A stretch of 64,000 nucleotides of DNA. Source: Annulohypoxylon bovei var. microspora. Taxonomy: Eukaryota; Ascomycota; Sordariomycetes; Xylariales; Hypoxylaceae. Location: assembly GCA_022836615.1 (NCBI GenBank), contig MU405237.1:248001-312000 (forward strand), read 5' to 3'. Position numbers and translations under genes: made by a program. This document shows positions 36,671-48,300 of this stretch, one piece after another. Numbering within the stretch: the first letter of the stretch is position 1; each line of letters starts with the position of its first letter. Under the pieces are notes generated by a model that saw nothing but the letters and a program-made list of their open reading frames with translations, searched no databases and had not been told where the DNA came from.

Positions 36671-38334
36671 ATGGCGGATCAAACGCCATTAAATGCGGCT
36701 CAAACTAATCAGACTCTTCGTCGAGATCCTTGGATGATGAGACACGTCCTCACTTTTGGTTCGTCAACACCTGGATATTTGAAGAATGCTACTAACCCGC
36801 TGGCTTAGATGGGGGCGGAGTGAGAGGTTATTTCAGCCTATTATGCGTTAGGAGATTAATGGAATATGTTGAAAGTGTAGAAAGAAGAAAGCACACAGAA
36901 GAGTATCCAGGTGAGAGAGCATGTGATGTTAACAGTTTCCATCCATGCAAGAAGCCGGAAAACGTATCCTACCTAGACAGATACACGGAATTTCTACCAT
37001 GCCACTACTTCGATTGTATTGCTGGAACATCAACGGGGGGGTAAGAAAATCCCTTCATCAAGATGAATTAGGTACCTACTCAACTAACGATAATTCCATC
37101 AGACTTATAGCAATAATGCTGGGTCGCTTTAGAATGACAGTCGATGATTGCATTCACGAATATAAGCATCTTGCTGGTGAGGTCTTTGGCCGCCCTCGCC
37201 GCCTCCACATCATGAACACCTTTGGATTAGTCGGAAGTTACAAATATGATGCCAACGGTTTCGAAAATGTGATCAAGGATGTCATCGAAAGAAGAGTAGA
37301 AAATGACAGGCACAATCCCCGGGACGCTCGGTTCGAGATTGAAATTGGACTATGCCGAGTGTAAGTTTCTGCTACGCTCGTGATATACACCTGAATGCCT
37401 TGAATACAACTAATTGAAACACAGTTTTATCATTGCAAACGTAAACGAGTCTGATGGTATGGTTACTACACACCGGTTCTTCCGTTCATACGAATCAACC
37501 CAAGCCTCTAGCGGTAGACCAGGAGACATATGTGTGTGGCAAGTTGCGCGAGCGACGACGGCAGCACCCTTGTACTTTGAGCCATTGGAACTCCAAACAA
37601 ATGACAGCATGCAGCGTACAAGAACAGATGCACCGACCCACAGAGCGTCAGAAATACGTAGTAACGCCACGGACCCGCGAATCGAACGACTTGAAGACGG
37701 AGGTTTTGGACCCGCAAACAATCCCTCTATGGAAATGTTCAACGAGCTTAGGAAAATATTACCCAGAAATATGAGAATAGGAACATTTGTTAGCATTGGA
37801 ACGGCTCGAACGAGGGTAGAGCTAAGAGGCCCACGACTACTTCGTTTCGTTAGGGGTACTATGCACCGTGTTGGTGATCCAGAACCAACGCATCGACACA
37901 TGGTGGATGAGGCAAAAAGGAATCACCCGTCTATCTCGTACCATCGTATAAACGAGCCGGAAGGATTGGAGGGTGTCCAGATGGATGATTGGAAGCCGAA
38001 GGCAACAGGCGACGATACAATAAGGAAGATGGAAGCTGCGTTTAATCTCTATAGTAGTAAGATAGACGTCGTAGAAATTTTCCAGCAATGTGCGGAAGAG
38101 TTGGTTGAGGCGAGACGGGCTCGTGTTAGGACGAATAGGCCTAAGTGGGACCGATTTGCTTTGGGTAGGTACTTCCGCTGTGTTGTATCAGACTGTCCGG
38201 ACGAGACCCAGCTTGAAAGTGATGAAGTCAAGTTCAGGGCTCATCTTAGAGAGGGACATGGACTAAGCGATGGAAAAATAAATGCAGAGCTAAGGAACTG
38301 CGAACGCCAGTGGGAATACCGGGCGAGACCTTAA
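36671..38334 (+). CDS. patatin-like phospholipase with C2H2-like zinc-finger tail
   Basis: Exons are 36671-36758, 36809-37040, 37103-37360 and 37425-38334, giving 495 residues. All introns are short (50-64 nt) and canonical. Splicing places HVLTF directly before DGGGVRGY (residues 30-37), the patatin oxyanion-hole loop. GTSTG (102-106) has nucleophile Ser104, and DGG (284-286) carries the catalytic Asp of the Ser-Asp dyad. So the enzyme looks intact and should hydrolyse acyl esters of phospholipids or neutral lipids. Near the C-terminus C445-x4-C450-x15-H466-x4-H471 resembles a zinc finger, an unusual addition. There is no signal peptide or ankyrin repeat, so it is probably cytosolic. It is followed at 463 bp by a membrane-protein gene on the same strand. 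Confidence 0.9.
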
Positions 38335-38797
38335 CCTATCTAGAGGATGTCCGCGTGGAAAGTGACGTCCATGTATACTATTCTCTATATACTAAGAGCT
38401 ATAGACACTGAACTATACAATACGTTGATCTATGAATTGTTAAAAATATAGTATGTACGTACCCAGTCCTCGAGGATAGCCATGGATATGCATATCTCCC
38501 TTACTGTACCTAGGTAGGCAGTAGGTAGGCACTCAGAGCTGCGAGGAATAGCTACCTACCTACCTAGTACCTAGTAATAATAGATTATCATAACCACGAT
38601 AGGCGATCTAGTCATAGTGCATACGCCCCTGTGTAACACCCGTGTCAAGTTATTAATAGTAGGTAATCATCCGGTCTCGATACATTCCGCCACAGCGCCA
38701 TCTTCCGGACATGGAGGCTACCTAACTAATTGTGCCGTGAAGTGAAATTTTTCAATTAGATTGTAATTTGCTACGCTACCATGTTCAAGAGAGAGAT
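38335..38797. other. intergenic
   Basis: 463 bp between two plus-strand genes. It is rich in ACCTAGGTAGGT/CTACCTACC low-complexity motifs around 38505-38575. No gene. Confidence 0.6.
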
Positions 38798-40054
38798 ATG
38801 ACAAAATTACGAACCGCATTTCGTAAAGCGGTCTCATCATCATGCTTCGCCGCCATGGACCTCCTTACCCTCTCCTATTACCGGTTCTTTCGACAGAACA
38901 CGTTGCTACCAATACTTGCCATAGCAAACTTGGCGAGCACTCAAAATAGGAATGCTGAGCTTGCTACTATGCTATCGAGATGGCAGGACCGTAAACTGCA
39001 CGAGCTTTATTTCGTCCAAGTAGCCGTATGTATTTTTCAATCATCTGATACCTTATATCTACCCAGTCAAATCTTTGTGTCCTACGTTCAGTGACTGCCT
39101 ACCTACGTTATTCCTTGCGTAGAGGGGAGGATGCCTCAAGTTTTGGGGGTTTACTATTACCTACCTACCGTTGTCCCTCTATCTAACTGAAATACGAAAT
39201 GATACAAGGCCACACTCCTTTCTGCAGCCGTGATCGGATGTTTCTCCTGGGAACCTCGTGATACTGAGCATTGGATCGGGCCTGCAGCGAAGTACTGTTC
39301 TCTAGTGCTGTCTCTGTTTGCGATCCTGCTCTCGGCGTCGCAATCATTCATCTTCACCGCCATCATCGAAAAGAGGTCACGAGCGGATCGCGGGGTCCAG
39401 CCTCAATATTTAGCGCGTGATCTCGACATGGTCTGCCGCATTATGAAGAAAAGCCGTACGTTGTCGTCAGCGGCGGCTACTCCAAGGGTCTGGGGCAGTT
39501 TCTATCTCACAGAATCTGAGAGCGGGGATGACAATCGCGAAATAGGGGGACAAAAAAGAGTGCCAAAACAACTGAGGTGGGGGACACTACCTTCAATTAC
39601 CGTGAATGATAACAGCAGCGATATTGAGGTCCGTATCCGCTGGAATATGGTGTTCACCTGGCAAGCGCCTATGATGCTTCTAGCATATTCAGTCATCGCA
39701 TTCCTCATGGGCTTGACCGTGTATGTTTGCACACCGCTGTATAGCGAGGGGCTGCGAGGAAAAGAGGTAAGGTTGCCGCGTTTGATATGAGTGTCTTTTA
39801 GCTGACTTTCATGCAGGCTGCCATATTTTATCTAGTCAGTCTCGGGGTTGGTGGATTCTGCTTCATGGTATGTATATGCCTCACTTATTCTTCCTCTAAG
39901 TCCTCTATAAATGGGTCGACACAAACCCCTCGGAACTCGTTACTTAATATTTTTCTATTTTGTAAGTTTAAACGAATGGTAAATTACTGACGCTCTATGC
40001 TTTTAGTGGTGTTCCTTTTGGGCTTATAGGTTTGTAGATTTGGATGAGCTGTAA
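38798..40054 (+). CDS. unrecognised four-helix membrane protein
   Basis: Exons are 38798-39025, 39209-39766, 39817-39867 and 40007-40054, giving 294 residues. I do not recognise the family. Hydrophobic segments lie near residues 77-90, 107-129, 228-249 and 263-288, so a membrane protein with a soluble middle (about 130-227, Ser/Asp/Lys-rich) is likely. The splices at 39026-39208 and 39867-40006 each rebuild a hydrophobic helix (VQVA|ATLLSAAVIG; GGFCFM|WCSFWAYRF), which supports the model. The start is the first Met in the open frame. A segment before helix 1 has HELYFVQVA, typical of an amphipathic lead-in. It lies on the same strand as the patatin gene, 463 bp downstream. Expression evidence would be needed to confirm the exact ends. 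Confidence 0.68.
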
Positions 40055-40468
40055 CTATCTACCTAGGTACCACCTGTGAAGATGTTAGAGTGCCGCTGAA
40101 TAAATTCATTTTATGCGTAGTAGGAACTATGTAGGTGCAAGACTCTTTGTTTACCTCTAAATATGATCTATGAGCGACAGGCTTGAGCTAACGAAAATGG
40201 CTACCAGTAGGTTCTTAGGTAGCCAATCCCTCCCATAACTCTGAGAATTACAGATGCCACATGAGAACCGCTTGTAGTACACTCGCCATATTCTCCTAGT
40301 TATCTATTAGGTAGTAAATATTATTTATATCACCAAATATCCAACCTTCTACTCCATTCTACCTAGAGAAGTACCAATGACACCATAAAGGATTGTCCCA
40401 TACGTTCATATATGATATGGTATATAGTTCTTTCCCGCTACCTTTTAATCATCCGACCCCAAGTTGCC
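40055..40468. other. convergent intergenic region
   Basis: 414 bp between the membrane protein (+) and small-gene paralogue B (-). Nothing is seen besides AT-rich 3' sequence. Confidence 0.6.
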
Positions 40469-40834
40469 TTAGCGCTTCAAGACATAGACCGACCGAAGCT
40501 TTCCGTGGCGTCTGAAGTATCTACCAGTCATGCCGAGGGCCTGAAGATTTATTCGGGCAACAAAATGTCCATCTCTCGGCCACTCGTCGGGATCCTGCGC
40601 CCACATAATCTCCCAGTTTTCATCGGCGTATATATTCCACTCTTCAGAATCGTCACCAAGGGGTACGATCCAGTATTCGTGTGAATCTGCCTGTGTTAGT
40701 AAGAGATTTTCTAACATGACAATTTAATTACCAACTGTGACATCGCTGATCTTCTTAATATGAATGCGAACTGCCTCCGGGTCGTATACCAATACGCGGT
40801 CCTCTAGCTGCGAGAGTGAAAATCTGCCCGGCAT
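40469..40834 (-). CDS. unrecognised small protein, paralogue B of the pair flanking the patatin gene
   Basis: Exons are 40834-40732 and 40686-40469 (intron 45 nt, donor GTAATT, CTAAC branch, acceptor GCAG), giving 106 residues. It starts MPGRFSLSQLEDRVLVYDPE, has IKK before the intron, then EYW, WAQ, and near residues 72-105 RDGHFVARINLQALG and FRRHGKLRSVYVLK. It aligns end to end with the protein of 35272-35676, and the intron is in the same phase at the same place. It is rich in Trp and acidic residues in the middle and basic at the C-terminus. Family and function unknown. The two copies point the same way and enclose the patatin and membrane-protein genes. Confidence 0.74.
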
Positions 40835-42774
40835 GTTTTAGGGGTACAGCCTTGATAACGATCGAATGCCTTTGGGAATGATTTCAGGTACCTATGCCGA
40901 CTTCACGGGCGATGGGTAGGCTAAGTTCGAATGCCTCGAGTAGCTTTGGATTGTGTTTGTCGCAGCTTAAGGGTAGGGTAAAGGAGGTAGGAAATTGCAG
41001 CAGGTGAGGCGGCGGTAGAAACAATAGAGAAAGCAGGAAATCCCAGACGATGTTATTCTAGGGAAATAGGCTCGACTACGTCGAATGGGACTAAACTACC
41101 TAGGTAGAAATAATCGGAAAGACCTTTTCTTTGAATATCCTAGCAGACATTATATCGTGCTCATTAGGACGTTCAATTACCTTGGTCCTTGGAAGCTAAG
41201 GTGATGCAACATAACCTTTTATGCTACAAGCCATCTACTGTACTCATTCTATCGTTGGTTCGCGTCACGATAGTGACTACTATTTGGACTGCATAGTACA
41301 CCATACGTGTCGGCCAAAATGGGGGGAGAGAGGGACTTCCAAGGCACGTCCTTTCTTAATCACCGATTTTGCCGTGAGTCATCTTTTAAGACTACGATAT
41401 TCTCTTATCTCATACTAAAAGAGATATTTTGACCAATTAGGTAGATATTGAAACTTCTATATAAGTTTGTTAGGAGGTCATTTGATCACTATAGAAGAGT
41501 CTTTTATACCGAAGACACCAAGCAAGTACCCCTATCTACCCCTATTCAGGACCCCTTTTTATAAGTAACTTCACTTTTCGTGATACTTACCACATAATAC
41601 GTTTAAGCCTTAGGAAGTACCGCATGAGAGTCCCTATGCTTGGTTATTTGAAGCTGATACACAATTCAGCTACTAGTCTCTTTGGTTAACGAGTAACTTA
41701 ACGAAAGTATCATACACAGATAAACATAGGACCTCAGGCTTTATGACAAGCATTATATAGGGGATTATCTTAGTCACATTACGTTTCTAGTCAACACTTT
41801 ACGTCTAACAAGAGAGGCATCGGTATTCCTACTTAAGCTTGGCAAGCTTCCGTCCCGTCCTCGGCATAGCTCGTATAGTATAAAGATCGTCTCGTAGCCC
41901 CGTATAGCCGGTAGTTGAACATTTATCCCGATGATCATCGCCTCGGCGCGGCTCTTTTCGGGATTACCCCCTTTGTCGACTCATATCTCAGACACGAAGC
42001 TGGGGTAACGTAGTACGCACTTTGATACTTACCTGTGTTCCGGTGCAAGGAATGCAACATAGAGAATTGTTGAAGGTTCAATTCGCGTTATTTACTGGCC
42101 GATTGGTTGCCAAATATGGAGAGTTATCTATGTCGATTTAAAATTACCTGTATAATAGCTTAGACAATCTATAACTTTAAGTTTTCATACTAATACCCCT
42201 TACTTTTGGCCTGATAGCTTCGGTTGTATCGGCACACTTCGTCATGGGCATTGCTTGCGAAAGACGTGCGTGTGGAGGATGCATATCGCAGTAAACACAG
42301 CTACGCAGTAAATCACTAGGCCAATTCTTCAGAATGTAATATCCCATCAGCATTTATCCGTGAAGATCGTCACTGCACAACTAATCCTTTCCAGATTCTA
42401 TAGAAGAACACTGATGATTGGTCCTGTAGTGCGATATGAGGAGATTTACGTGTGTCCTTCTGACGATTGACTAGGAATCAACAAGTAGATATGTATCCTC
42501 AGTCATGACCGGTAGTGGACTTCCATATACCTAGAAGATACTAGTCTTCAATTCTCCAATCTGCAGCCTCTGTTGTTTGTCGAGCCTATTCATATGTATA
42601 ACATAAAGGTATCGTCTTCGTAAGGAATGTGTAAACACCTTTTCTTTAGTTGACTTGAAACCTCGGGAATCCAACCACGGCCTCTGAAGAGAAAGGACCC
42701 TGTTCTTCTCGAACGACACCTGCTTTTAAAATTCTGTACATTCCTGTTCATGTCACAAATAGCACCTCGAAGCC
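40835..42774. other. intergenic
   Basis: 1.9 kb with no gene I can support. Both the local AT content and the many short frames are unremarkable. It contains the upstream regions of paralogue B (-) and of the small secreted-protein candidate (+). Confidence 0.5.
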
Positions 42775-43037
42775 ATGGAATCCAAGCTTCTTATGGTGAC
42801 CATCATCTTGGCCTCTGGTGCCCAAAGTATGGTGCTCCCAGATGGTACACTTCAGCTGGCTCCTCTGGATGCTCATGCTTCAGACTGGGTGAGCACTGGC
42901 GTTTTGAACGCCTCAAAGAGATGCTAACAATAAGGTACTAGGGGCCAGATCTCGCTAGCGCCTATCGTCGCGACGAGCCCAAGCCCGAGCCAGCGCAATC
43001 CGCAAGACAGGATACATCAACGGGATCTAAATACTAA
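42775..43037 (+). CDS. candidate small secreted protein
   Basis: Exons are 42775-42888 and 42942-43037, giving 69 residues. The N-terminus MESKLLMVTIILASGAQS is a typical signal peptide: Lys4, a hydrophobic core and small residues at a possible cleavage site after about residue 16-18. The putative intron of 53 nt has donor GTGAGC, a GCTAAC branch point and acceptor TACTAG, and it joins ...HASDW to GPDLASAYRRDEPKPEP... in frame. The mature part is Pro/Asp/Ser-rich without cysteine. If the intron is not removed, the frame ends at 42927 after 50 residues. I know no homologue. It could be a chance frame, but the signal peptide and a consensus intron in 260 bp are a good combination. Confidence 0.45.
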
Positions 43038-43663
43038 GCCCGCGATGAGTCTACTAAATATGTTACACAGGAGTTTAAATGAAGAATATATGGTAGCCCA
43101 CATACTATATTGCATTGAATGGGAATGTCGTATTAATCCCGAGTTTGAGAAATGTCGCATCGACCAGGGTGTTGGCTACCTGCCGCGGAGACTAGGAGGA
43201 CAGCAGTAGAATAGTTTTATCAAGAATATCGCATAGAAATATCCTCATCGAAAAGTAGTCGATATACCAGCATCCTCTTCTCTGTCATTTGACCTTGTCA
43301 TTATTGTGTTCGGTGAATAGGGGTAATTGGAATAGGTGCAAGAGCTGAGGTCCATAATAATATTTGGGAAAAGGGGGTGCCAAGAAAAGAGATAAAGCTG
43401 TCCTTGTTGATAAGATCCGATAAGATTTTATCGATAAGGAATCCTCACCAACGCTCCAATACGTGGCCTCATATCTAAATGCCTGAGCTTACACAACAAC
43501 GGGAATAAGAACGACGAGGACGAACGTGACAATTGATTCATAAAGAGGAGACGGGAGACGACCTTTCACAGCTCTAGATATATACGGCCAACCAGTATCT
43601 AAAGACACCTGCTGCGATTCCGCCGTCCTCCCCCGAACTACGGGGTTCTAATATAAGCCCACG
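43038..43663. other. intergenic, upstream of SPC3
   Basis: 626 bp holding the SPC3 promoter. Nothing else is recognised. Confidence 0.55.
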
Positions 43664-44558
43664 ATGTACAACTCCCTGACACGGGTACAAAATGTATTCG
43701 GCTTCTTCACCACCGTCGCCTTCGCCGTCGCCGCCTTGATCGCCGCCTCCGACTTCACCGCGCCCCGAACCCCGAGCGCCACCATAAAGCCGACCAACGT
43801 CCAAGTGTAAGGGCCCTCCTCTCCCCAACAATGCAACCCAACACAGTGGGCAAACGATAAACGGTGCACGGAACGGAATTAGGATGAGCTGACGTGAAGA
43901 AAACGAAACAGGGTCAAGGGCCGGCCGCACTACTACAGCACCAAGAAGGAGGAGTACGCGATCATCAAGTTCTCGCTCGACGCCGACCTCTCCTCGCTGT
44001 TCACCTGGAACACGAAGCAGCTCTTCGTGTACGTGACGGCCGAGTGGCCCGCGCCCCCCGCCGGCGCCGACGGCCTCGCCACGAACCAGACCAACCGCGC
44101 CGTCATCTGGGACGCCATCATCACGAGCCCGAGCGCCGACCACCTCAGCAACCTCGGCCCCGCGTCCCTCAAGAAGCTGCGCAAGAGCGCCGCCGGCAAG
44201 AGCATAGATCCCAACCGGTACGTCCCCCCGACCTCCAATGCCCGTAACACCAGACCGGGAAATCCGGTAGAGGGAAGTAGGATTAGCCAGCTAACTAACG
44301 ACCTTGTCTACGCGCAGGGGCAAGCTCTCCCTCAAGAACCAGAAGCCGAAGTACCAGATCACGCACCCGTCGGGCAGGATCGCCGAGACCGACGACGTCA
44401 AGCTGCACGTCAACTACAACGTGCAGCCGTGGGTCGGCGTCCTGACCTGGAACCAGGGCTTCGACGTCGGCCTGTGGAAGAAGTTTGCCGGCGGCGTCAG
44501 CAAGGTGTTCGAGCTGCCCGCGCTCAAGAAGAAGGACGACGTCAAGAAGTCGAGATAG
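43664..44558 (+). CDS. spc3: signal peptidase complex subunit 3 (SPC22/23)
   Basis: Exons are 43664-43806, 43912-44217 and 44318-44558, giving 229 residues. MYNSLTRVQNVFGFFTTVAF is the conserved start of SPC22/23, with one transmembrane helix at about residues 10-30 and a luminal domain. Family blocks are NVQVVKGRPHYYSTKKEEYA, FSLDADLSSLFTWNTKQLF (the LFxWNTKQLF hallmark), RAVIWDAII, KNQKPKYQIT and HVNYNVQPWVG. In the ER this subunit supports the catalytic Sec11 in removing signal peptides and is essential in yeast. Exon 2 is strongly GC-rich. The phase-2 introns all keep frame. A short Lys-rich C-terminus (KKKDDVKKSR) is present. Confidence 0.95.
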
Positions 44559-45386
44559 GGACGGGTGTGTTGTAACTGTTTCTGACTAGCCAGGTAGCTA
44601 TTGATCAACTTGGCGTTTTGTGAATCGAAAAACGTGCCTATGATTTTCTGGGATTTTTATTATTCTGCAAATCGCAATTTCACGTCCTTGCAATGTTTAG
44701 ACGCGGTAGATAGTCCCTTTCCGTGGTGGAATAGTTCTGAAGTATTTATCTGAGTGCATAGGGAGTCACCCCTGACACTACTTCGCTAGATACGAATAGG
44801 TGAGGAAAGGCGGTTGGTGTCTACCTATAATCCACACGGAAGGGAATGAATGCACAAAAAATTCATGACCTCTACAGGCTTAGTCTCTCATTTGAGTCTT
44901 TACGATTCGTGCAATGCCGAATAATGGTCGTACTAAAATCTGAACCATGTCGCCCTACCATCATTTTATAATGCGAGACACCTCACATGTAGGCTATACG
45001 TATACCTTTCAAGGTCCAGTTCCTACTCGTAGTATGCTATAGCACCTTATAGCAATGAGGGTATGGTCGAGCCTTGGGCCAAGTGGCATAAAGTAGCCGT
45101 CACGATCGAGCTAGATAGAATCTCACGAAGACTACAGTGAATGTTTCAACGTATTTTGTTTATTCGCTTTATGCAATCGCGTCGTGCTCGCGGGTAAGAG
45201 CCGTTATCCAGCTCTCCGCAAGGGGTATATGGGCGATGCAAACTTTTAAAAACGCAGACCGCGTACGCCGTTCCTATGCAGATATGTACAAGGCCAATAT
45301 GATGCCTCCCGAGTGAACTCCATCTCCATGTTTACCTTCCCAAACCTTTCAGCATGTAACTATGATAGGTTGTGTATGTACGTAAT
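44559..45386. other. convergent intergenic region
   Basis: 828 bp between SPC3 and the SUMO protease 3' ends. No gene or RNA recognised. Confidence 0.6.
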
Positions 45387-48300
45387 TCAGTCCGACAGAT
45401 CGACGACGACCTGTGGTTGACCCGGCTCTTGTCGTAATCTAGCTGAGGCCATCCTATCGGCGGGGTGCCGGCCCGCGAAGAAGGAACTAGTCGTAGGTGT
45501 TTCCTCTTGAACTCGACCTTTGCTAGTCGGTCTTTGATTGACCTTGGCGAGATCGTCAAGTATATCCACTGGCGAGCTGCCTAGCTTAGGATTGGTATGG
45601 CCACGTGTAAATTCCCGCCTATGTTCCGGGGAAGATTCTGAATCGTCAACAAAGATAGGTCTTGTTGGCGAAGAATCACCAGAGGAGCAAGGAAGTGGTG
45701 AGACAAACTTTGGAATCTCAGTTTGTTTGGGTCTTTCGCTATCAGCTACAGTCGAGGAGCCCCTTGTATTTGAACTGCTCACGACTGGAGACTGAGGAAA
45801 TGAGCCGGGCATATGCAGGTTCTCGTCCGAGTCAGATGAAGGTTTGTTTTTTTGGTGAGAAGCCTTAGGAGTAGGCGATCTTGGTTTCGGCATGACCATG
45901 TTCTCATCCCCTTTAGGGATTTTGGGTTTTTCTGGAAGTTTGGACGGTCCTTGATCAACGACTTGCTCCTTCGCGGGTAGGACACTTGGCGACTCTACAG
46001 TTGAAGTCTTCTTTTTTGGTCCACTTCTGTTACGCTTCTCCTCTTTGTGGGCGTCTTCTCTATCTTGCTGCTCCTTCTGAAGTTTGAAAATCAAATCTCT
46101 AATCTCATTCCGAAGCTGCGACGGATTAAGGTCCCAGGGAATATCGTCCTCATGCCGAAGAAGAAGGCTACGGACGAATGTGTCAGGGTCTTTTAGGAAT
46201 TGCTGTATGTATCCTAGCAGAAATAGTCCGCAGTCGCAGTGATTTGTTTGCTGAGGGACGCCCCTAGCTGTCATACCCAAGGCCCCAGGATTCGAGATTT
46301 CAATTTTTTTCTTGTCCTTGAGCTCTGCAATCAAATACTGTTTAAGACAACCGCAAGCTGGGGAATGCGTTATTCCTAATGAATCGAGCGTGAGGATCCT
46401 TGGCTGGCTCGGGTCGTATCTTCGAGAACTCCGAGGACCTATACTTTCCCTCTTATTGGTCTTCTTTTGTCGAAGACCACCATCAGAGGGTAAAATCTGC
46501 TCCATATCCGCTTTAGGATCGTCATCCTCTCTGACTAGTTCCACATCTTGCTCGTGACCGCTCGATTGTATATCTTCCTTCTGCTCTTCTGGGTCTGTGA
46601 CTATTGTCTGCTTAGTCTCGATATCTAGGGGGCCTAGGCTTTTGATTGACATACGGTTTAGTTGGTTTATTAGATCGTTCTGCGCTGTGGAGATCACGGT
46701 TTCTACATCCGTGGGCACAACCAGATTCCCGCTCTTAGGGAGAGCAGTGGGTACCTTTCCAGAATTGTGGATATCTTCCTCGATCGTAATAGTGTCCGTA
46801 GAACGAGCATCGGAAACCTCCTGCTTGTCCGCGGATGGGAGAAATTTCGGCGCGTTATAGATTATCGCAACATACCAGTGAGAGAACTCGTTAATTGGGA
46901 CAATGATATAGTCCTTCGTAAAGAGATCGACCTTAGAGGTCCATGTCTTAACGCTATCGTAGTTGATGCCCTGACTCGTTCTCGAAGATTTGAGTTTCTC
47001 GTAGAAAAATGTGTTCTGGAAATAAATCCTCTGAGCCAGATCTGGCCTCTGAGCCTCCAATGAGTGTTGGAGATAGCGTAGATAGAAGATGAGCACATTG
47101 TCGTTTAGAAACTGGCCCTCGTCTAATCGAGGAATATCATCCTTGTCGACGGTAGCACGATTCTTACCGTGAGGAGGGAAAACTAGAGAGTTACGCCAGT
47201 TCTTCTCCCACCCTTTGTTTTTGACCGTCCAACCTTCGGGCTCGGGTGACACTGATGCTAATGAGGGGGATTTCAATGCAAACGTGGCGCGAGTCGTCCG
47301 CACTGGCCGCTGAATGGCAAGAGTATGGGAGTTATCTGGTATGACTGTCACTCTAGGATTTGTCAGAGCCGAAGGATAAGATCTCATCAGATCTTTCGTC
47401 TTGGCTTGGCTAGTTGAGATATATGGTCGGCTACTGGACATCATTTGCCTCGCACGTTCTCCCATATTATGCTTGATGAGTTTGATGTCGATTCCCACCG
47501 GCTCCGGGTCCGGGTCCTCGTCCACGATAACGGAACTTCTAATTGCTTTGCTCATCAAGTTGGTAAATTCTTTATCAAGGCGAGCTCTGCGATTTTCGTT
47601 AATAGATTATTCTGTATAGGGGAGTAACGAAACTTACTGGTCTTCCATGTTGATAAGTTTGTGTTGCAATCCATCTTCCCTATCCATCTCTACCCATCCC
47701 TTGAAGTGTTCAACGTCTTCGGAAGATCGGAACTCGATCATGAGCTTTGAGCTGGCACTAATCGTAGCATCAACAGAACGAGTGATTGAGACCACGCGGC
47801 AATTTGGGTTAGATGAAATTGAGATCGCAGTTATTTTCTTCAAGTTGACGGTTAAATATGCGAATTGTTTCAAGATATTGCCGTCTAGATCTGTCGGATG
47901 CAAGATGTAGCTCATATCCCGCAACTTTAGAAAGCATTCATCTACAGTGCTTGTCTTCTCCACGTCATATTTGTAGCGGCCCGAAACAGCCCGTATGATG
48001 AGAAGCCTTGAGCTGATGATCTTTGTGGCGCGATCCAAGACTAACTCGCTAGCTGTCTGCTTTGAACTGCTCGGTCTAACATGAGACGAGGTTGAGAATT
48101 TCGTTGGTGCAATGTCGCCTCTCTTAGACAAACTTGGCGAAGGAGTAACAGGCCGCTTGGTTGGCACCTTTTCCCTCATATCATGTGCTTCCGGGGCTAG
48201 TTCATCTGGACTTGAGTCCATATTCTTGAGTTTGCCATTCCTCCACTCAGGGCTCTTCCGTTCCATATTTCCTACAACCTTCTCTAATTTCAAGACGGAA

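Noticed and set aside
43574..44143. 189-codon Gly/Arg-rich minus-strand frame across SPC3
   Set aside because: Antisense shadow of GC-rich SPC3 exons and their intron.
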